From Dinoroseobacter sp049800775 (GTDB taxonomy: Bacteria; Pseudomonadota; Alphaproteobacteria; Rhodobacterales; Rhodobacteraceae): DNA of 64,000 nucleotides. Position numbers and translations under genes: made by a program. Location: positions 959,047 through 1,023,046 of the forward strand of contig NZ_JBNAFR010000001.1 in NCBI RefSeq assembly GCF_049800775.1, read 5' to 3'. Positions 63,761-64,000 of the stretch are shown here, piece after piece. Numbering within the stretch: the stretch's first letter is position 1; each line of letters opens with the position of its first letter. The notes below the pieces were generated by a model, which saw only the letters and a list, made by a program, of their open reading frames with translations, was not told where the DNA came from and ran no database searches.

Positions 63761-64000
63761 AAAGACCGTTACCGGTCTAACCTTGACGCTGAACCTCTGC
63801 ACATCATCCCGGAGGCTAATCCGGGATAGTCTCTGTTTGCAGATCATTCGTCTCCGAATGGTCCGACAAACAGTGAAGCTGACACTCTATAATCGAAGAA
63901 CAAGAAGTCCCCCTAAGAGCGCGATACACAGACGTTCATAAGTCGATCAACAACCAAACCGCCCGCATATCTCTTCAGATATACTACAATGTCAAAGAGC
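63761..64000 (-). promoter_or_regulatory. 16S leader region of the rRNA operon
   Basis: The 240 bases upstream of 16S are non-coding. On the minus strand the segment GCTCTTTGACATTGTAGTAT near the window edge resembles the box A-like element (GCTCTTTGACA) common in rRNA leaders of this family. The promoters are probably beyond the window. Confidence 0.55.

Overview
The window looks like chromosomal DNA of an alphaproteobacterium of the Rhodobacteraceae (Roseobacter group). The basis is the high G+C backbone, the rRNA operon order 16S-tRNA-Ile-tRNA-Ala-23S-5S-tRNA-fMet, an iron-sulfur type (6-4) photolyase, the mreBCD-mrdA-rodA cluster and the general protein make-up. This is family-level recognition by eye, not a database result.

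Backbone, 1-28368: the 5' part of clpB (cut by the window edge), pyrF, an nfeD/SPFH membrane pair, a Tat-exported metallo-beta-lactamase-fold hydrolase, a class D (OXA-type) beta-lactamase, a small zincin, glutamine-dependent NAD+ synthase, an 18-repeat MORN protein, phrB with an overlapping SDR gene, an exported propeller-like protein, leuA behind a leucine-rich leader peptide and hairpin, the rod-shape cluster mreB-mreC-mreD-mrdA-rodA, a hydroxypyruvate reductase, SseB-like and uracil-DNA glycosylase genes, an ArsR regulator overlapping a metal permease, and a capsule/Kdo group (kpsT-like, kpsE-like, kdsA). The stretch ends with tRNA-Gln(UUG).

Accessory element, 28380-49907: I read this as one complete Tn7-like transposon of about 21.5 kb, inserted 11 bp past the encoded CCA of tRNA-Gln. 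Its ends are imperfect inverted repeats (TGTGACATCCG on the left; TGTGGCGTCCG as the right end read inward), each followed by several TnsB-site-like repeats. The flanking 5-mers are TCTGC and TCTCC. The transposition genes tnsA-tnsB-tnsC-tniQ form a translationally coupled operon at the right. Cargo fills the left: (a) an anti-phage-type block of a small protein, a GHKL ATPase, a protein with a possible Mrr-like nuclease motif, an OLD-family ATPase/TOPRIM nuclease and a UvrD-like helicase (Gabija-like); (b) an unusual peptide- or protein-modification cassette with two B12-type radical SAM proteins, a free-standing ClpX-type zinc finger, a 65-residue protein and a convergent cupin_4/JmjC oxygenase; (c) an XRE regulator divergent from a ParA-like ATPase gene and its coupled partner; (d) a Ner-like HTH gene just before tnsA. 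Cassette (b) is the best candidate for an undescribed system.

Right flank, 49908-64000: about 1.2 kb of decayed DNA with a recognisable acyl-CoA ligase relic, an outer-membrane-type protein, a BCCT transporter, a CadC/HilA-like winged-helix regulator with a TPR-like C-terminus, a small YgjV-like membrane protein, a PEBP (YbhB/YbcL) protein, an AraC-family regulator, and a complete rRNA operon on the minus strand.
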